DNA of 64,000 nucleotides, taken from Rheinheimera sp. MMS21-TC3 (GTDB lineage Bacteria; Pseudomonadota; Gammaproteobacteria; Enterobacterales; Alteromonadaceae). Below are positions 26,813 to 36,234 of this stretch, piece by piece (position 1 is the stretch's first letter; every line of letters begins with the position of its first letter). Below the pieces are notes generated by a model. It worked only from the letters and a program-made list of their open reading frames with translations, made no database searches and was not told where the DNA came from. The translations under genes and the position numbers were made by a program. The DNA is taken from assembly GCF_032229285.1 (NCBI RefSeq), contig NZ_CP135084.1, positions 682,001 through 746,000 on the forward strand, in the 5' to 3' direction.

Positions 26813-27331
26813 ATGCAGCGGCGTAAGTTTATCCAATACGCTCTTGCCGTTCCATTAGCAACCTTATTAGGTACTAAGGTTGTTGCTATGGTGCGGCATT
26901 ATCCGTTATTTGATTTGCTGCAACAGCTTAAACGTTATCCAGCAAATAAGTTAATTAGCCACGGCGACTGGCCTGTCAGTCAGATATTGCAGCACTTAGC
27001 GCAAAGTGTCCGTTATTCTCGCCTTGGTTATCCTGAGCATAAATCAACCTTGTTTCATTATACTACTGGCAGCATTGCATTTAATGCTTTTGCTGCCAGC
27101 GGTAGCATGCATCATGCTTTAAATGAACCTATACCTGGAGCACCGAGTTTAGTGAACAAGGTGCCTAATGATGTCGCGTTGGCTGAGTTGATACAAGAGC
27201 TAGAAATATTTATTGCTTGGCAAGGCGATTTAGCGCCGCACTTTGCTTATGGCCACCTAACTAAACAGCAATATTATACTGCGCATTATTTGCATATTCA
27301 GGGGCATTTAATTGAGATCAGTCTCAGTTGA
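26813..27331 (+). CDS. DUF1569 family protein with Tat-like signal
   Basis: A 172-residue protein starting MQRRKFIQYALAVPLATLLG, a twin-arginine-type signal, followed by a DUF1569 domain (a DinB-like four-helix bundle). Conserved parts include HGDWPVSQILQHLAQSVRYS and the C-terminal HYLHIQGHLIEI with histidines that in DinB-like folds bind metal. Function of the family is not known. It is probably co-transcribed with the serine hydrolase. Confidence 0.7.
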   Translation: MQRRKFIQYALAVPLATLLGTKVVAMVRHYPLFDLLQQLKRYPANKLISHGDWPVSQILQHLAQSVRYSRLGYPEHKSTLFHYTTGSIAFNAFAASGSMHHALNEPIPGAPSLVNKVPNDVALAELIQELEIFIAWQGDLAPHFAYGHLTKQQYYTAHYLHIQGHLIEISLS

Positions 27332-27461
27332 TACCAATGCACTGAATGAAAAAATTGCTAGGCTTAATCAAGATGGCTGGATGGTAAAATCTATAACCCC
27401 AAATGCATCATTAATGGGTAATGTTATTTCTTATACCTTATTTATAGAATTAAAAGTCTAA
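27312..27461 (+). CDS. Small DUF4177-like protein or remnant
   Basis: A 49-codon frame starting with TTG at 27312 and overlapping the DUF1569 end: SVSVDTNALNEKIARLNQDG, then WMVKSITPNAS and a strand VISYTLFIELKV. The pattern (helix with LNEKI, DGW, then KSITP and a final strand) is that of DUF4177-type small proteins, but the usual first strand is shortened, and the only start codon is TTG. It could be a short real gene or a 5-prime-truncated remnant. Confidence 0.4.
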   Translation: MRSVSVDTNALNEKIARLNQDGWMVKSITPNASLMGNVISYTLFIELKV

Positions 27462-27502
27462 TGCACCAGTGATAAAGGCAGCCTTAGGTCAAGTATGAAA
27501 CT

Positions 27503-27540
27503 AAAAAGCCCAAATTAGAAATTTCTGGTTTGGGCTTTTT
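27503..27540. terminator. Bidirectional rho-independent terminator
   Basis: AAAAAGCCCAAA and TTTGGGCTTTTT form a perfect 12-base inverted repeat with a 14-base loop, T-rich on both strands, between the plus-strand serine hydrolase group and the minus-strand aminopeptidase gene. Confidence 0.85.
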
Positions 27541-27555
27541 AGTAGCCAGGGCTAA

Positions 27556-28917
27556 CTAGCTTGCAAAACGTTGCTGTAAATATTCAAACACGGCACGAAG
27601 ACCAAAGGCTTCACCGCCTATAGGCCGGCCAGGTAGGGCGCGATTATTCCAAGCCATTATATCAAAATGACTCCAGCTAATACCTTCGTCAACAAAAGCT
27701 TCTAGGTATAAAGCGGCTGTTATCGCCCCGCCAAAAGGTGTTTTGCCGCAGTTAGCTAAATCGGCGATATCACTGCCGGTTAAGTCATAATAAGGCTTAT
27801 ATAGCGGCATGCGCCAAACCGGATCTTCAACCTTTAAGCCCGCGGCGGTTATCTCTGCGGCAACGGTATCATCATTACTGAAAAAACCGGGTAATTCAGT
27901 GCCTAAGGCTACCCGCATAGCACCGGTTAAGGTCGCAAAATCAATCAGTAAGTCAGGCTTATCGTTACTGGCTTCTGCTAAGGCGTCACATAATACTAAG
28001 CGGCCTTCGGCGTCGGTATTATCTATTTCAACGGTTAAGCCTTTGCGCGTTTTAATTACATCGCCAGGCCTAAAGGCATTCGCCGACACCGCATTTTCAA
28101 CCGCAGGCACTAATACCCGCAGGCGCACGGGGAGCTTTGCCGCCATAATCTGGTGAGCAAGGCCAATAACATGAGCAGCACCGCCCATGTCTTTTTTCAT
28201 TAAGCGCATGCCAGAGCCCGGCTTTAAATCTAAACCGCCAGAGTCAAAGCAAACACCTTTACCTACTAGGGTGACTTTAGGTGCATTTTCATCGCCCCAC
28301 GTTAGGTCAATTAAGCGCGGTAAATTATCACTAGCACGGCCAACCATATGAATAGTAGGGTAGTTTTGCTTTAATAAATCATCACCAACAATTTGCTGAA
28401 CCTTGCCACCAAATTCGTCGGCTAATTGCTGCATAACCTCGGCTAAGTGTTGCGGCATCATGTCTGCTGCAGGCGTATTAACAAGATCACGTACTATCGA
28501 CACCGAGCGAACTAATTGTAAAGTACTGGCTACGATATCGGCGTTATCAATAACCAGTTGCGGATACTGCTTATCGTTTTTCTTATAACGATCAAATTTA
28601 TAAGCACCTAAAGCCCAACCAAAAGCAGCAACACGACACTGGGCATCACTGGCTGATAGTAAATATTGATTTGCTGGCAACTGATTAACAATATCACCAC
28701 ATACCCAATAAGCATCAGGCTTATCGGTAACATAAATAACTTGGCTAATTTGGCCATCGCTATCAGGAATAAGGCTTAAGCCTTTAGCTGAAAATTGAGT
28801 GGCCTTAAGCCAGTTTTGTAGCGAAGAGGCTTGTTTAGAAAGCCATTGCTCAAAGTCTTGCTTAGCAATAATAGTTAAAGGAATTCCGGCTGAGCCGTTA
28901 ATAAGTAATGGGGTCAT
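27556..28917 (-). CDS. M17 leucyl aminopeptidase family protein
   Basis: A 453-residue zinc aminopeptidase of family M17. The metal and catalytic regions are present: LVGKGVCFDSGGLDLKPG, MKKDMGGAAHVIGLA and the family signature NTDAEGRLVLCDAL, plus a late IDFATLTGAMRVALG. Length fits the shorter M17 group (PepB-like or LAP-like). It removes N-terminal residues from peptides in the cytoplasm and fits with the peptide-scavenging genes nearby (GGT, S46 peptidase). Confidence 0.92.
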   Translation of the reverse strand: MTPLLINGSAGIPLTIIAKQDFEQWLSKQASSLQNWLKATQFSAKGLSLIPDSDGQISQVIYVTDKPDAYWVCGDIVNQLPANQYLLSASDAQCRVAAFGWALGAYKFDRYKKNDKQYPQLVIDNADIVASTLQLVRSVSIVRDLVNTPAADMMPQHLAEVMQQLADEFGGKVQQIVGDDLLKQNYPTIHMVGRASDNLPRLIDLTWGDENAPKVTLVGKGVCFDSGGLDLKPGSGMRLMKKDMGGAAHVIGLAHQIMAAKLPVRLRVLVPAVENAVSANAFRPGDVIKTRKGLTVEIDNTDAEGRLVLCDALAEASNDKPDLLIDFATLTGAMRVALGTELPGFFSNDDTVAAEITAAGLKVEDPVWRMPLYKPYYDLTGSDIADLANCGKTPFGGAITAALYLEAFVDEGISWSHFDIMAWNNRALPGRPIGGEAFGLRAVFEYLQQRFAS

Positions 28918-29021
28918 ATAAAGTCAACTTTGTCTGATAGAAATAAAACTAACTAAGATTAGCATGAAGCGAAGATAAGATGAATCGAGCGACAGGAGAC
29001 TCCTAGTTAAGTTGGTAACGA

Positions 29022-29042
29022 AGGGGCAAAGTATTTGCCCCT
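29022..29042 (-). terminator. Hairpin after ggt
   Basis: AGGGGCAAA / TTTGCCCCT, perfect nine-base stem with a three-base loop, just past the ggt stop. No T run follows on the minus strand, so termination is only probable. Confidence 0.5.
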
Positions 29043-29064
29043 GTAGTGCAGTTATATACCAAAG

Positions 29065-30744
29065 TTAATAGTTAAATACGGTTGCAACACCTCTTGAGCG
29101 TGGATCGGCAACAGCTTCAACTTTACCCTTGGAGACTTTAATCGCCTGAATGTCCCCTAGGTTCCAGCTTTGGGTTACTAGCTTATAGCCTTTATCTTCT
29201 AATGCTTGCTGCACATCTTTTGGTGGCTGGGCATAGGGCTCCATAGTGATTTGATCTTTAGGTAATAGTTGGTGGTGAAAGCGGGGCGCCGCTACGGCGT
29301 CGGCTAAGGGCATTTTATAATCGTAGAGATTATTAATTACCTGAAAAATAGAAGTGAAAATGGTCGAGCCGCCGGGGGTGCCAATAACTAACTCTATTTG
29401 TTTGTCTTTAAGTAGTAAACTCGGTGCCATTGACGACAACATACGCTTACCTGGGGCTATGGCATTAGCGTCACTGCCTACCACGCCAAAGGCATTAGGC
29501 ACACCTGCTTTGGCAGAGAAGTCATCCATTTCGTTATTTAGTAAAAAGCCAGCGCCTTCAACAACAACTCCGCTGCCAAAGTCTAGGTTTAAGGTGTAGG
29601 TATTAGATACCGCATTGCCGTCTTTATCTAAAATAGAAAAGTGCGTGGTGTGATAGCCTTCTAAGCCGGGTTTAACATCAGCTGTTACTGAGATGTGTTT
29701 TGGGTTTATTTCGTTGGCGCGTTTGTCTAAATAGCTGGGGGCAACTAATTGCGCTTGGGGGACTTCAGTAAAGCTAGGATCACCTAAGTAATCGGCTCTG
29801 TCGGCAAATACCCGTTTTTCAATTTCTGCGATTAAATGAACATATTGGCTGCTATTTAACGCCACGCCATCAAAATGACTCGCTAAACGCTGCTTTAGGC
29901 CTAGTAATTGGCTTAACGCAATGCCGCCCGAGCTAGGCGGTGGCGCTGTAACTACTTGATAGCCTTGCCAGTCGGTAATAACAGGCTGGCGCCATACGCT
30001 TTGGTAAGAGGCTAAATCGGCTAAGCTGATAAGGCCACCGCTGCGTTGCATTTGTGCCACTAACAACCTAGCGGTTTCACCTTGATAAAAGTCTTTCGGG
30101 CCTTCTTGTGCTATACGTTGCAAGGTTGCGGCAAGCTCGGGTTGTTTAAAGTTTGTGTTGGCAATCATATCGCTAAAGTACTGCGCAAAGTTGGTTTTAC
30201 CTTCTAATTGCTGCAGTAAGTCTTCCCGATATTGAAACTGGTTTTCAGCAACGGTAAAGCCCATTTTAGCGTAGACAATGGCAGGCTGTATTAAGTCGGC
30301 CCAAGGTAAGTTGCCAAATTTCTGGTGCGCCTCCCATAAGCCCATTACTGTGCCGGGTACGCCACTGGCTTTAGCGCCAATTAAGCTTAAGTCGGCAATA
30401 ACTTCTTTGTTCTCATCTAGATACATATCTTTATCTGCGGCAGCAGGGGCGGTTTCGCGGTAATCTAAAAAGTAGGCCTTGCCGTCAAACCAAATGGTCA
30501 TAAAACCACCACCACCAATATTACCCGCTTCGGGATAAGTGACCGCTAGGGTAAAAGCGGTGGCTACAGCTGCATCTACCGCGTTGCCGCCTTTGCGCAG
30601 AATTTGTTCGGCAACAAGGGCACCGTATTGATCGGGGGAGGCGACTGCGCCGGTGTTGCTTGGTTTAACTGATTCTGCAGGTTTGGGTGAGCAGCCAAAG
30701 CTAACAATTAGGTATAAGCAGATAATGAATAAGCGAAAGACCAT
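29065..30744 (-). CDS. ggt: Gamma-glutamyltransferase, lipoprotein-type signal
   Basis: A 559-residue periplasmic N-terminal nucleophile hydrolase that transfers or hydrolyses gamma-glutamyl groups, for example of glutathione. The precursor is cut before the Thr of TTHFSILDKDGNAVSN (about residue 375), giving large and small subunits; the small subunit carries NTYTLNLDFGSG, NNEMDDFS and GTPGGSTIFTS. The start MVFRLFIICLYLIVSFGC at 30744 gives a signal ending in a cysteine like a lipobox; a TTG eight codons upstream is less likely. Large subunit motif NIGGGGFMTIW is intact. Its product glutamate or gamma-glutamyl amino acids links loosely to the 5-oxoproline genes. Confidence 0.93.
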   Translation of the reverse strand: MVFRLFIICLYLIVSFGCSPKPAESVKPSNTGAVASPDQYGALVAEQILRKGGNAVDAAVATAFTLAVTYPEAGNIGGGGFMTIWFDGKAYFLDYRETAPAAADKDMYLDENKEVIADLSLIGAKASGVPGTVMGLWEAHQKFGNLPWADLIQPAIVYAKMGFTVAENQFQYREDLLQQLEGKTNFAQYFSDMIANTNFKQPELAATLQRIAQEGPKDFYQGETARLLVAQMQRSGGLISLADLASYQSVWRQPVITDWQGYQVVTAPPPSSGGIALSQLLGLKQRLASHFDGVALNSSQYVHLIAEIEKRVFADRADYLGDPSFTEVPQAQLVAPSYLDKRANEINPKHISVTADVKPGLEGYHTTHFSILDKDGNAVSNTYTLNLDFGSGVVVEGAGFLLNNEMDDFSAKAGVPNAFGVVGSDANAIAPGKRMLSSMAPSLLLKDKQIELVIGTPGGSTIFTSIFQVINNLYDYKMPLADAVAAPRFHHQLLPKDQITMEPYAQPPKDVQQALEDKGYKLVTQSWNLGDIQAIKVSKGKVEAVADPRSRGVATVFNY

Positions 30745-30899
30745 GATGTCAGTGTTCTCTAATAGCAATTTGCTGTAGTTTTAACTCTTAGTATCTGGAA
30801 TTACAAGAGGTAAAAAAAGCGGTTTGAGATAAGTCAGTTACATAATATTCACCTTAATGTATAGTAAGCGGCTGTATTTGCACCAAAAGGAGTAAGGTG

Positions 30900-31469
30900 T
30901 TGCAAACAAATCAGTTACTTATTCAGTTGATGCTTTATGTTTATCTACCGCTATGGGGGATAGCCGGTTTTGTTGACTGGTGCTGCCATCGCGCTACTCG
31001 TATTGAACATACCTCTGGCTTGAAAGAATCATTAGTGCATTCATTAATGGGCATACAAATGGCTGTGCCTATTTTGTTGTGTCTGTTGTTTAAAGTGAAT
31101 GTGCTTATTTTATTAATTTGCATCGCGGCTTGGCTGGCGCATGAGGCGGTTGCCCATTATGACGTGCATTATGCTGCGCCTAAACGGCATATTAGTGTTT
31201 GGGAAATGCATGCCCACAATTATTTAGCTACCTTGCCGTTATATATGCTGCTGTTAATTATTGTTATTAATTATCAGGTGTTTATAAAGCTGATTACCTT
31301 TAATTGGCAGGGCGAGTTTAGTTTAAACCGCATGCCTTATGCGCATGGCGGTGACGGTTATTTGCCTTATTATCTTGGTTTTATGGCCGTGGTATGTGTG
31401 TTGCCTTATATGGAAGAAAACTTACGCTGCTTAGTGGTGGCATTAAAGAATAAGACGAGTACAGCATGA
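30900..31469 (+). CDS. His-rich integral membrane protein, first gene of KASIII/oxidase cluster
   Basis: A roughly 189-residue protein with about five membrane spans and an unusual set of histidines: HRATRIEH (31-38), AHEAVAHYDVHY (81-92) and KRHISVWEMHAH (97-107). Clusters of this type bind two irons in membrane desaturases and hydroxylases, but the spacing does not match a family I can name. TTG 30900 is preferred because AAAGGAG lies seven bases before it; GTG 30897 and ATG 30927 are alternatives. The stop overlaps the next start (ATGA). Function unknown; a membrane lipid-modifying enzyme is a guess from the cluster. Confidence 0.6.
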   Translation: MQTNQLLIQLMLYVYLPLWGIAGFVDWCCHRATRIEHTSGLKESLVHSLMGIQMAVPILLCLLFKVNVLILLICIAAWLAHEAVAHYDVHYAAPKRHISVWEMHAHNYLATLPLYMLLLIIVINYQVFIKLITFNWQGEFSLNRMPYAHGGDGYLPYYLGFMAVVCVLPYMEENLRCLVVALKNKTSTA

Positions 31470-32572
31470 GTGTGTTTATTACCAGTAGTGGCCGGCATTT
31501 GCCTGGGCCGCCAATTAACAACGAGCAAATAGAGCCTTTATTAGGCTTAGTGCATGGTAAGGCTAGCCGGTTAAAACGACGTATTTTGCAGTCTAACGGC
31601 ATTCATACTCGGCATTATGCAATAGATGCTAATCATAATACGCTAATAACTAATAGTGCTATGGCTGCACAGGCGGCTGAACAGTGTTTACACGATAGCT
31701 TTTTAAACAAAAGACAAGTAAAGATGCTAAGTGCGGCCACTAGCCAAGGTGATATTGTGTTGCCGGGCTTTGGCTCTATGGTGCAAGCCGAATTAGGCTT
31801 AAGTGATATAGAGTTACATAGCAGTCATGGTATTTGCTCTAGTAGCATGATGGCATTAAAGACGGCTTATACCAATATAAAAGCCGGTGAGCAAAACAAT
31901 GCCTTAGTGGTTGCCAGTGAGCTAACTTCGCGTTTATTTAAAGCCAGCCGTTATGAAGCCGCTGGCGCTGCAATAGATTTTAATGCTGAGTTTTTACGCT
32001 GGATGTTATCTGATGGTGCCGGTGCTTTATTGTTAGAGCAACAGCCGCGTGGCCAGTGTTTTCGTATCGATTGGATCCGCAGTTTTTCACATGCCGATGC
32101 TTATCCGGTATGTATGAGCGTCGGCTTCCCTAGCGAGCAAAATGGCGATAGAAGCTGGCAAGATTACCCCACTTACGCTGAGGCAGAAGCTGCTGGCGCC
32201 TTACTTATTCGCCAAGACGTTAGGTTATTAGAAAACATTGTTAAGTTAGGTGTTGATGGTTATTTGCGTCTTATCGCTGAAAGCCGAGTGCAGCCCGAGA
32301 AAGTAGACCATGTATTATGCCATTATTCGTCGCATTACTTTCGCGGTAAAATTTTCGACATGATGCAGCGTGCTGGAGTCGGTATTGCTGAAGAAAAGTG
32401 GTACAGCAATTTATACAGTCGGGGCAATACTGGCTGTGCCTCAATTTTTATTATGCTTGATGAGTTTAAGCGCACCCAATCTTATAAAACCGGTGACACT
32501 ATTTTATGTATGGTGCCAGAAAGTGGCCGTTTTAATAATGCGTATATGCAGTTAACTGTGGTTGAAGCTTAG
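31466..32572 (+). CDS. KASIII/FabH-like beta-ketoacyl synthase
   Basis: A 368-residue thiolase-fold condensing enzyme. The triad is present: Cys124 in SHGICSSSMMA, His285 in VLCHYSSHYF and Asn320 in YSRGNTGCAS. It is longer than FabH (about 317) and more distant, as seen in specialised KASIII enzymes that condense an unusual acyl group or transfer an acyl chain to a non-ACP acceptor. It is translationally coupled to the membrane protein gene and followed by a haem-oxygenase-like oxidase gene. The housekeeping fabH normally sits in the fab cluster, which is not here, so this is most likely a dedicated pathway enzyme. Confidence 0.85.
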   Translation: MSVFITSSGRHLPGPPINNEQIEPLLGLVHGKASRLKRRILQSNGIHTRHYAIDANHNTLITNSAMAAQAAEQCLHDSFLNKRQVKMLSAATSQGDIVLPGFGSMVQAELGLSDIELHSSHGICSSSMMALKTAYTNIKAGEQNNALVVASELTSRLFKASRYEAAGAAIDFNAEFLRWMLSDGAGALLLEQQPRGQCFRIDWIRSFSHADAYPVCMSVGFPSEQNGDRSWQDYPTYAEAEAAGALLIRQDVRLLENIVKLGVDGYLRLIAESRVQPEKVDHVLCHYSSHYFRGKIFDMMQRAGVGIAEEKWYSNLYSRGNTGCASIFIMLDEFKRTQSYKTGDTILCMVPESGRFNNAYMQLTVVEA

Positions 32573-32603
32573 TTACACTCTTTGATGCCAAGGAAACAAT
32601 TTA

Positions 32604-33302
32604 ATGTCTGAAAATACATCTGAACATATTTTAACGCCGCAAGGCCAGCAGTGCTTGCAAGCCTTAATGAGAACCTGGTTTGAGTTTGAGCGTCAGTTAG
32701 GCCGAGTGCCATTAATTCAACGTTTAGAGCGTGGCCAATTTAGCCAAGCCGATTACCGCCAGTTACTGCTTAACTGGCGCCAGCAAGTTATTGAAGGGTC
32801 GCGCTGGATCAGCCGTTGTGCCTCTAGTTTCGACCGTGATTATAGTGATGTACGCTCTGTTATTATTGGCCATGCCCGTGAAGAGCACCGTGATTATGAA
32901 ATGCTAGAGCAAGACTTCGTTGCCGCAGGGGGCGAGTTAACCGCTATTCAGCAAGCTAGCAGGAATGTGGGCACTGAAGCTTTGCATGGTTTTTTAATGT
33001 ATCGCGCCAGCCAAACAAACCCAGCAGACTTAATAGGCGCTATGTGGATTATTGAAGGTTTAGGCCAAAAAATGGCCTCAAGCTGGGCCGAGCAAATTGA
33101 TAAAAGTACTAAGAGCGATGGCAGCTTTACTCGGTTTATGCGCTATCACGGCGCTAATGATGATGACCATATGCAAAAGCTGTATCAGTTAATTGACCGT
33201 TTATGCCAAAGCCCAGATCAGCTTAGTGCCATAGTGCGCACGGCGCGCGTTACCGCTCGGTTGTATTGCCTGCAATTAGAAGAGGTAGACAATGAGTACT
33301 GA
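32604..33302 (+). CDS. Haem-oxygenase-like iron-containing oxidase (TENA/PqqC-like fold)
   Basis: A 232-residue all-helical protein of the iron-containing redox enzyme (HDO) group. Candidate metal ligands: Glu64 in QQVIEGSRW, His90/Glu94/His95 in GHAREEHRDYEML, Glu151 in WIIEGLGQKMA, and Asp187/His189 in GANDDDHMQKLY. HDO enzymes use a diiron site to oxidise fatty acids or amino-acid-derived substrates (UndA makes terminal alkenes, BesC cleaves amino acids). Genome position between a KASIII gene and an unknown gene suggests a fatty-acyl substrate, but this is inference. It overlaps the next gene by 11 bases. Confidence 0.78.
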   Translation: MSENTSEHILTPQGQQCLQALMRTWFEFERQLGRVPLIQRLERGQFSQADYRQLLLNWRQQVIEGSRWISRCASSFDRDYSDVRSVIIGHAREEHRDYEMLEQDFVAAGGELTAIQQASRNVGTEALHGFLMYRASQTNPADLIGAMWIIEGLGQKMASSWAEQIDKSTKSDGSFTRFMRYHGANDDDHMQKLYQLIDRLCQSPDQLSAIVRTARVTARLYCLQLEEVDNEY

Positions 33303-34206
33303 TTTTAACAATGGCAATACTCATTCTAGCAAGCAAAGCGCTAACTCTAGTAAGGCTAGTGCTTATTTAAAGGCGATTGCTCAAGACAATTCGTTGCCAA
33401 TAGAGCAGTCGGCGTTAGATTTATGGTTAAAAGACTTACAAAATCCCCTGCGCTGGGGCATTCGGCCATTGTTGCAGTTTATCTTTGCTGTATTACTGCA
33501 CATTGTTTGGTTTTTTAAGCGACTGCCGTTACCGCAATTTAGTGCTCATGTTAGTTTACAAAAGCTTATTTGCTGGTTTTGCACCCATTTTGTTAGTCGT
33601 GAAGCTAACCTGCTGATATTGCGTCATTATGCGACGGAATCAAATATTCTTAACTTTTTAGCGGCTAATAGCCCTGATGCTAACTTTAAACCCGTGCAGC
33701 TATATCCTAAAAGTATCGCTCAAATGCAACAGGCAAGTTTTGTCGACCATGATCAAGAGCTATTTCGATTGTTCGCAGAGCTAGGGCCTTGGCATCATCC
33801 GGCCAAGCCATTAGCTAAAGCTGAGCTTAATTGGCAGCATTGGCAGCCTATAGATATGGCAGAGTTTCAGTTTACTGAAAAGCGCCGTCAGTGGCTTGAT
33901 TTTGAAAGTGCCCACGCGTTATTTATGTGTTTATTCTGCTTGCTGTTAACTCGAGAAGAATATCGTGATGCCATTAATGGTTTTAATTTAGATCAGTCTA
34001 TTGCTAAGCGTATTGGCGATTTGGTGGGCAATCCTAATTTAACCGAAATGGCTTATAACAAGTACCCTCATTATTTAGTCGGGCCATGGAACTTAGGTCA
34101 GCGCTTTTTAATGCACGGCTTTTTTACCGAGCATTTATACACTTATTTAGACCAGCTGCGACAAAGTAGTAAGGATAGTGGCGAAAAAGACACTAGTACC
34201 ATTTAA
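33292..34206 (+). CDS. Uncharacterised protein (DUF6999-like), last gene of KASIII/oxidase cluster
   Basis: A 304-residue protein with a low-complexity Ser/Asn N terminus (about 1-25), a hydrophobic helix near 62-82 (LLQFIFAVLLHIVWFFKRL), and a helical body with many histidines and aromatic residues (HFVSREANLLILRHYATES, PWHHPAKPL, HYLVGPWNLGQRF). I recall a DUF6999 family beside KASIII and HDO genes, but the name is not certain. No catalytic motif is recognisable. Translation is coupled to the HDO gene by an 11-base overlap. Confidence 0.6.
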   Translation: MSTDFNNGNTHSSKQSANSSKASAYLKAIAQDNSLPIEQSALDLWLKDLQNPLRWGIRPLLQFIFAVLLHIVWFFKRLPLPQFSAHVSLQKLICWFCTHFVSREANLLILRHYATESNILNFLAANSPDANFKPVQLYPKSIAQMQQASFVDHDQELFRLFAELGPWHHPAKPLAKAELNWQHWQPIDMAEFQFTEKRRQWLDFESAHALFMCLFCLLLTREEYRDAINGFNLDQSIAKRIGDLVGNPNLTEMAYNKYPHYLVGPWNLGQRFLMHGFFTEHLYTYLDQLRQSSKDSGEKDTSTI

Positions 34207-34327
34207 TTTTTGTTACATATTATTAATGTGCACCGACCCCATATTATATTTTACTACTTGCTTTCTTTAATACTTATGCTAGAAAAGTAAGGTCAAAATA
34301 ATAATAAAAATGATAAAACAACAATAA

Positions 34328-36014
34328 AAAAAAGGTGATGAAACAAAGCAGCCTTCGGCTTATTTGGTGGAGCTAAATTCTCAGCCAACGAGTTATGCCT
34401 TATCAGGTAAAAGCTTTGACAGACAACGTGCTCAGCAGTTAACTATGCAAATAGAGCAGGCTCAGCAACAAGTCGCTGGCTATTTACAACAGCTAGATAA
34501 AGATGCCCAAGTTTTAACAACCACTAAGCATCTAGCCGTATCTCTAGTAGTTAAAGCCACGCCTGAGGCATTAGTTAAATTAGCAAAAAATCCTGCAGTT
34601 AAACAAATTCTTCCTGTATTTGATAGCAAGCCAATGGTCGCTGCTAGCCAGGAGTATATTAATGCGAAATCTGTTGTTGAGTCGGGTACGGCAACAGGTG
34701 CGGGTATTAAAGTTGCTATTTTAGACTCGGGTGTCGACTATACACATGCTGCCCTAGGTGGCGAGGGTACTGAAGAGGCTTATGCAGCAGCCTTCGCTAA
34801 CCAAACAGCGGTTACCTGGCCGCAAGGTAAGGTAATTGGTGGTTATGATTTTATTAATGATGATCCAAACCCAATTGATCCTTTAAGTGGCGGCCATGGT
34901 ACATCGGTTGCTAACTCGGTTAATGGTATTGCTCCTGAAGTTGAATTTTATGCCTATACAGTGTGTACTGGCACTTGTCCGGGTGTAGCACAAATTAATG
35001 CCTTAGAAAGTGCGATGGACCCAAATGGTGATGGCGATTTATCTGATCGTGTAGACGTTATTAATATGTCGCTAGGTGGCGATTTTGGCTCAACAAATGC
35101 CAGTGGTGGCGCGCCGTTTTTAATCCAAAATGCAGTAAACCTAGGGGTTAACGTTGTTATTTCTGCCGGTAATGATGGCCCGAATCCGTTTATCATTATC
35201 ACCAGAAGTATCATTAACTGATGAAGCGGGCGAGATGTTAACTGAGTTAGCTCCTGGTCAATCAGGTATTTTAAACTGGAACACAACGTCAGGTTTTGTA
35301 TTACTCTCTGATGTTGGTGATGGCATGGTAGTAGCTGATATAAATGCAGGTGATCAAGCGCCTGTAATTACAGCTAACCAGGTGTTTAGCGTTGAGGAAA
35401 ACACGGCTAATGGCACTGTGATTGGTAAGGTAGATGCTGAAGTTGACTTCTTATCACCTGTGTCAGAGTTCTTGTTAGTAGGAAGTAGCTCAAATGCAGT
35501 ATCAGTAGCAAGTAATGGTGATATTGTGGTTATGAATAGCAACTTGCTTGATTACGATGCGTGATTAACTTCAGTTCAGTTAGAAGTTATTGCGCTTGAT
35601 ATTCAAGGTAATACGTCAACTCCTGTTGAGGTGGTTGTTAATGTAGCTAATATTGCTGATGAAGCGCCTATGGTAACAGCAACAATGAGTAAAACCTCAG
35701 TTGATGTTGGTACTAATGGTGGCACAGTGCTTGGTACTGTTGCAGTTCAAGTGAAAGAAGCTGATGCTACTTTAGTTAGTGTAAGCACAAATAACTCACT
35801 ATTTAATGTGGTTAATAACAATTTAGTGTTAACGCGTATGCCGACTAAAGCAGATGCTAAATCACACAGTGTTGTTATTACGGCTACTGACTCTTCTGGT
35901 ATGACTGGAACATCAACAGTAACTGTAACGGTTAACAAAACATCAAGCGGTACTTTTGGCTGGTTTAGTTTATTAGCTTTACCCTTGTTGTTATTACGTC
36001 GTAAGCGTGATTAA
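34328..36014 (+). pseudogene. Broken subtilisin-like (S8) protease with GlyGly-CTERM tail
   Basis: Remains of a secreted subtilase. The frame opens at 34328, with no ATG or signal peptide before the inhibitor-I9-like prodomain (AYLVELNSQPTSYALSGK, VVKATPEALVKLAKNP). The Asp (VAILDSGVDYTHAALGG) and His (GGHGTSVANSV) blocks and the oxyanion Asn (VVISAGNDGP) follow, then the frame is lost near 35190, and the segment with the catalytic Ser is absent. From about 35180 a different frame carries Ser-less protease tail and cadherin-like repeats (APVITANQVFSVEENTANGT), interrupted by an in-frame TGA at 35562-35564 and ending in the sorting tail GTFGWFSLLALPLLLLRRKR. So at least four lesions: missing start, frameshift, deletion, nonsense. 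An ATG at 34338 in another frame gives only 12 codons. Confidence 0.85.
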
Positions 36015-36045
36015 TAGCTAAGTTAATCGCAAAGTAAAACCATCT

Positions 36046-36075
36046 AAAAAGCAGAGCCTAGTGCTCTGCTTTTTT
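36046..36075 (+). terminator. Rho-independent terminator after subtilase remnant
   Basis: AAAAAGCAGAGC / GCTCTGCTTTTTT, a 12-base stem with a five-base loop and T run, just after the pseudogene. Confidence 0.85.
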
Positions 36076-36234
36076 ATTGCCTTAAAAGACATAGCAAGTT
36101 ATTCAACTTAAATTTATTACACTAAGCCGATAGCCGTTTGCACCTGAGGCTTGAACATGGATAATCCAGATAAACATTTATATCTATTGCAATAAATTTA
36201 GATTGTTAAGTAAAAATAACCAGTTGAGAAAAGT

